Positions 37,243-39,120 of a DNA stretch of 39,120 bases are shown piece by piece. The stretch is taken from positions 1 through 39,120 of IMG/VR virus record IMGVR_UViG_3300020452_000067; one strand, written 5' to 3'. Under the pieces are notes generated by a model. That model was not told the DNA's origin. It did not search any database and saw nothing but the letters and a program-made list of their open reading frames with translations. This stretch comes from a virus. Positions within the stretch are counted from its first letter, which is position 1. Each line of letters begins with the position of its first letter. Made by a program: the position numbers and the translations under genes.

Positions 37243-38133
37243 ATGGCAAGTTTAATGAGATATCCTTCTGACATAATAGATGCCAGTACAGACTATTTCA
37301 AGATAGAAATTTTAAAAAATATAAAAACAGGAAAATTAGGTACAGAGACACTAAGTCAATTAGGTACTGGGAGCAACAGAGCAGCTCAAATAAGCGATCA
37401 ATATACTGATCAACCTGCAAGACATACAATTATATTACCTATACCAGGCAATATTCAAGATAACAATGGTGCTCAGTGGGGAGAAAACAAGTTAAATGAT
37501 TTTTCTGCAGCGATTACAAAAGGAATAGGTAATATGATAAATTCGGATACTGTTGGAGATGCTCTTAAAAGTCCTGTAAAAGATGTACAATCACTGTTTA
37601 AAGACCAAGGATCTGCAGGAAGTGATGTTGCAAACTATGCAAAAATGGTTGCAGCAACAACAGCAGCGAATGCTCTTGGTGCTAATGTCACTCTAGGTGG
37701 TTTACTATCAAGATCATCTGGTCAAGTCGTAAACCAGAACTTAGAAATGGTATTTAATGGTGTAACAATAAGAAGTTTTAATTTTGGTTTTGATCTCACA
37801 CCTAGAAGTAAAAGTGAGGCAGGAATAGTAAAAAGAATAATTAAAACTTTAAAAATACATAGTGCAGCGAAATTAAATAATGATGGTATGGGTTTCTTAA
37901 ATGCTCCTGATATATTCAGAATAGGATATTATAAAGGAGGAAGTCCTCATCCATTTTTAAATAGATTCAAAACATGTGCATTAACTAATATGTCTACTAA
38001 CTATACTGGGAGTGGCACATACGCAACATATGAAGATGGTACACCTGTACATATGAAATTAGATATGTCTTTTAAGGAACTTAATCCTATTTACAGAGAA
38101 GATCATGAAGAAGTTGAATCAGTAGGTTACTAA
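37243..38133 (+). CDS. gp48: Baseplate tail tube cap, gp48-like
   Basis: A 296-residue protein. The N-terminus MASLMRYPSDIIDASTDYFK, the TIILPIPGNIQDNNGAQWGE segment, NLEMVFNGVTIRSFNFGFDL and the C-terminal VHMKLDMSFKELNPIYREDH are characteristic of the cyanophage gp48 family. This family forms the ring at the top of the baseplate on which gp54 and the tube are built. A long low-complexity middle (residues about 80-160) separates the two parts. A ribosome site AGAGG lies 15 bases before the ATG. The stop overlaps the gp53 start by one base (TAATG). Confidence 0.85.
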   Translation: MASLMRYPSDIIDASTDYFKIEILKNIKTGKLGTETLSQLGTGSNRAAQISDQYTDQPARHTIILPIPGNIQDNNGAQWGENKLNDFSAAITKGIGNMINSDTVGDALKSPVKDVQSLFKDQGSAGSDVANYAKMVAATTAANALGANVTLGGLLSRSSGQVVNQNLEMVFNGVTIRSFNFGFDLTPRSKSEAGIVKRIIKTLKIHSAAKLNNDGMGFLNAPDIFRIGYYKGGSPHPFLNRFKTCALTNMSTNYTGSGTYATYEDGTPVHMKLDMSFKELNPIYREDHEEVESVGY

Positions 38134-38762
38134 TGTCAAAACACTATTTTAAACATGTACCAGATATCAGGTACAAAAATCCATTAACAAGTTCTCCTAA
38201 TAATGACAATTATGTCACTATTAAGAACTTATTTCTAAGAGCAAAACTTAGAGATGATGTTTATTCTGCAGTTACATTTCTACAGTCATATACAATACAA
38301 GAAGGTATGCGACCTGATAATGTAGCAGAAGACCTATATGGTAACTCAGAATTAGATTGGATTATATTAGTAACAGCAAATATTATTAATGTGAGAGATG
38401 AATGGCCAATGAGTGGTGATGTGTTATATCAATATTGTGAAGATAAGTATGGACTAGCAATAAATGACACAAGACATCATGAGACAGAGGAGGTCAGAAA
38501 TTCTGAGGGTAAACTAATTCTTCCTGCAGGTCAAATAGTTGATAGAGATTATACAATACCAAATCCATTAGTATTCAATACCACAATAAATCCAGTCGTA
38601 CCTATCAGTAACTTTCTAGCAGAAACTAGAGTTAATGAACAGAAAAGAAGTATTAAAGTTATGAGGAGAGAATATCTAACTATGTTTATGATGGATATGA
38701 AAGAAGCTCTGGAATATACTAAGTCTTCTCAGTTTATCAATAAAAAATTAAAAGATACTTAA
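38133..38762 (+). CDS. gp53: Baseplate wedge protein, gp53-like
   Basis: A 209-residue protein with the gp53 hallmark: YTIQEGMRPDNVAEDLYGNS followed by ELDWIILVTANIINVRDEWP. In the T4 family this LysM-like part (RPexxAxxxYGxxxLxWvll) holds wedges together. Also seen are SGDVLYQYCEDKYG and a C-terminal helical part (IKVMRREYLTMFMMDMKEAL). It is last in the plus-strand operon. Its stop overlaps that of the convergent gene by three bases (38759-38762). No terminator hairpin is visible there, only a five-base inverted repeat ACTTA-AA-TAAGT. Confidence 0.86.
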   Translation: MSKHYFKHVPDIRYKNPLTSSPNNDNYVTIKNLFLRAKLRDDVYSAVTFLQSYTIQEGMRPDNVAEDLYGNSELDWIILVTANIINVRDEWPMSGDVLYQYCEDKYGLAINDTRHHETEEVRNSEGKLILPAGQIVDRDYTIPNPLVFNTTINPVVPISNFLAETRVNEQKRSIKVMRREYLTMFMMDMKEALEYTKSSQFINKKLKDT

Positions 38763-39120
38763 ATAAGTGCCTCTAGTTCTGCAACACTAGTTGCGTTAGT
38801 TATTGTAGTATATGGTACTGCAGGGTTTGATTTAAGAGATGCAGACTCACCCTTCATGTCTGCTATTGATTGTATATCTGCATTTTCTTTTGCAATGGCA
38901 AGATATTGTGCTTCTAAAATTTCTGTTGTCTTAGTTTTTGCTACAGTTAGATCTACACCGACAGATTGTAAACTGTGGTCGTATTTCCAAGCATCTCTAA
39001 ACTGATTAGATGGTAACGCAGATGGTTCAATTAATGAATAGTCAGATGTAGGTATATCTTTTGCTATTACAGCATCATCCGATAGAGGGCAATCCATTGT
39101 AGGGATTACTACTCTACAGT
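38759..39120 (-). CDS. Tail-fibre-assembly-like protein, 5' end cut by window
   Basis: At least 120 residues. The visible part reads RVVIPTMDCPLSDDAVIAKD, then IEPSALPSNQFRDAWKYDHS and a helix DLTVAKTKTTEILEAQYLAI. The FRxAW motif followed by a helix of this kind recalls phage proteins encoded with tail fibres (tail assembly chaperone type). The ATG at 39097 is probably internal: the frame stays open to base 39120 and the codons before it (Arg-Val-Val-Ile-Pro-Thr) read as natural protein, so the true start is outside the window. It converges on gp53. The family call is from pattern memory. Confidence 0.68.
   Translation of the reverse strand, partial: CRVVIPTMDCPLSDDAVIAKDIPTSDYSLIEPSALPSNQFRDAWKYDHSLQSVGVDLTVAKTKTTEILEAQYLAIAKENADIQSIADMKGESASLKSNPAVPYTTITNATSVAELEALI

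Noticed and set aside
38745-38775. Terminator between convergent gp53 and the right-edge gene
   Set aside because: Only a five-base AT inverted repeat with no GC stem or T-run; too weak to call.

Overview
The window reads as part of the genome of a T4-like myovirus infecting marine picocyanobacteria (Prochlorococcus or Synechococcus). The base composition is AT-rich. Genes are packed with 1- or 4-base stop/start overlaps (TAATG, ATGA). Baseplate and head genes related to T4 gp4, gp5, gp26, gp27, gp48, gp51, gp53 and gp54 are recognisable. A phycobilin-pathway heme oxygenase and flavin halogenases, both typical cyanophage auxiliary genes, are also present. No tRNA, rRNA, CRISPR array, insertion sequence or integrase was seen, and no gene-free stretch exceeds about 125 bases (the longest is 3068-3191). 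All identifications come from motifs and remembered family features; no database search was run.

Left arm (1-10606, all minus strand, transcribed right to left): a 2OG-Fe(II) hydroxylase; a KxDG nucleotidyltransferase (ligase-like); a small protein; a second 2OG-Fe(II) oxygenase; a degenerate halogenase-like flavoprotein; an intact tryptophan-halogenase-type enzyme; an unknown 242-residue protein; a run of small proteins; an SF2 helicase; and a DNA methyltransferase cut by the window edge. Several units are preceded by a host-like TATAAT box, usually as (T)GCTATAAT.

Middle (10614-20238, minus): three large fibre or adhesin genes. These are a 1753-residue protein ending in a peptidase-S74-type chaperone, an 853-residue protein with repeated VGIGT motifs, and a 589-residue protein with collagen-like Gly-Thr-Pro repeats and a poly-glycine block. 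The collagen-like gene lies 7 bases upstream of a prolyl-hydroxylase-family gene in the same operon.

Island (20270-23978): an inverted pair of CTAAATA late-promoter motifs separates the fibre operon from a plus-strand run of six small, mostly membrane or secreted proteins. The last of these converges with, and overlaps by 197 bases, a minus-strand run of secreted proteins. One of the minus-strand reading frames has no ordinary start codon.

Right arm (24021-36413, minus): small genes, then a fibre-like protein, a beta-helical spike-like protein, gp5-like and gp27-like hub proteins, a tail protein carrying an M15 peptidase, a hydrophobic coiled protein, gp51, gp26, heme oxygenase and gp54. Across a short divergent promoter region the plus strand carries gp4, an unknown protein, gp48 and gp53 (36443-38762). 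A probable tail-fibre-assembly-type protein runs off the right edge on the minus strand.
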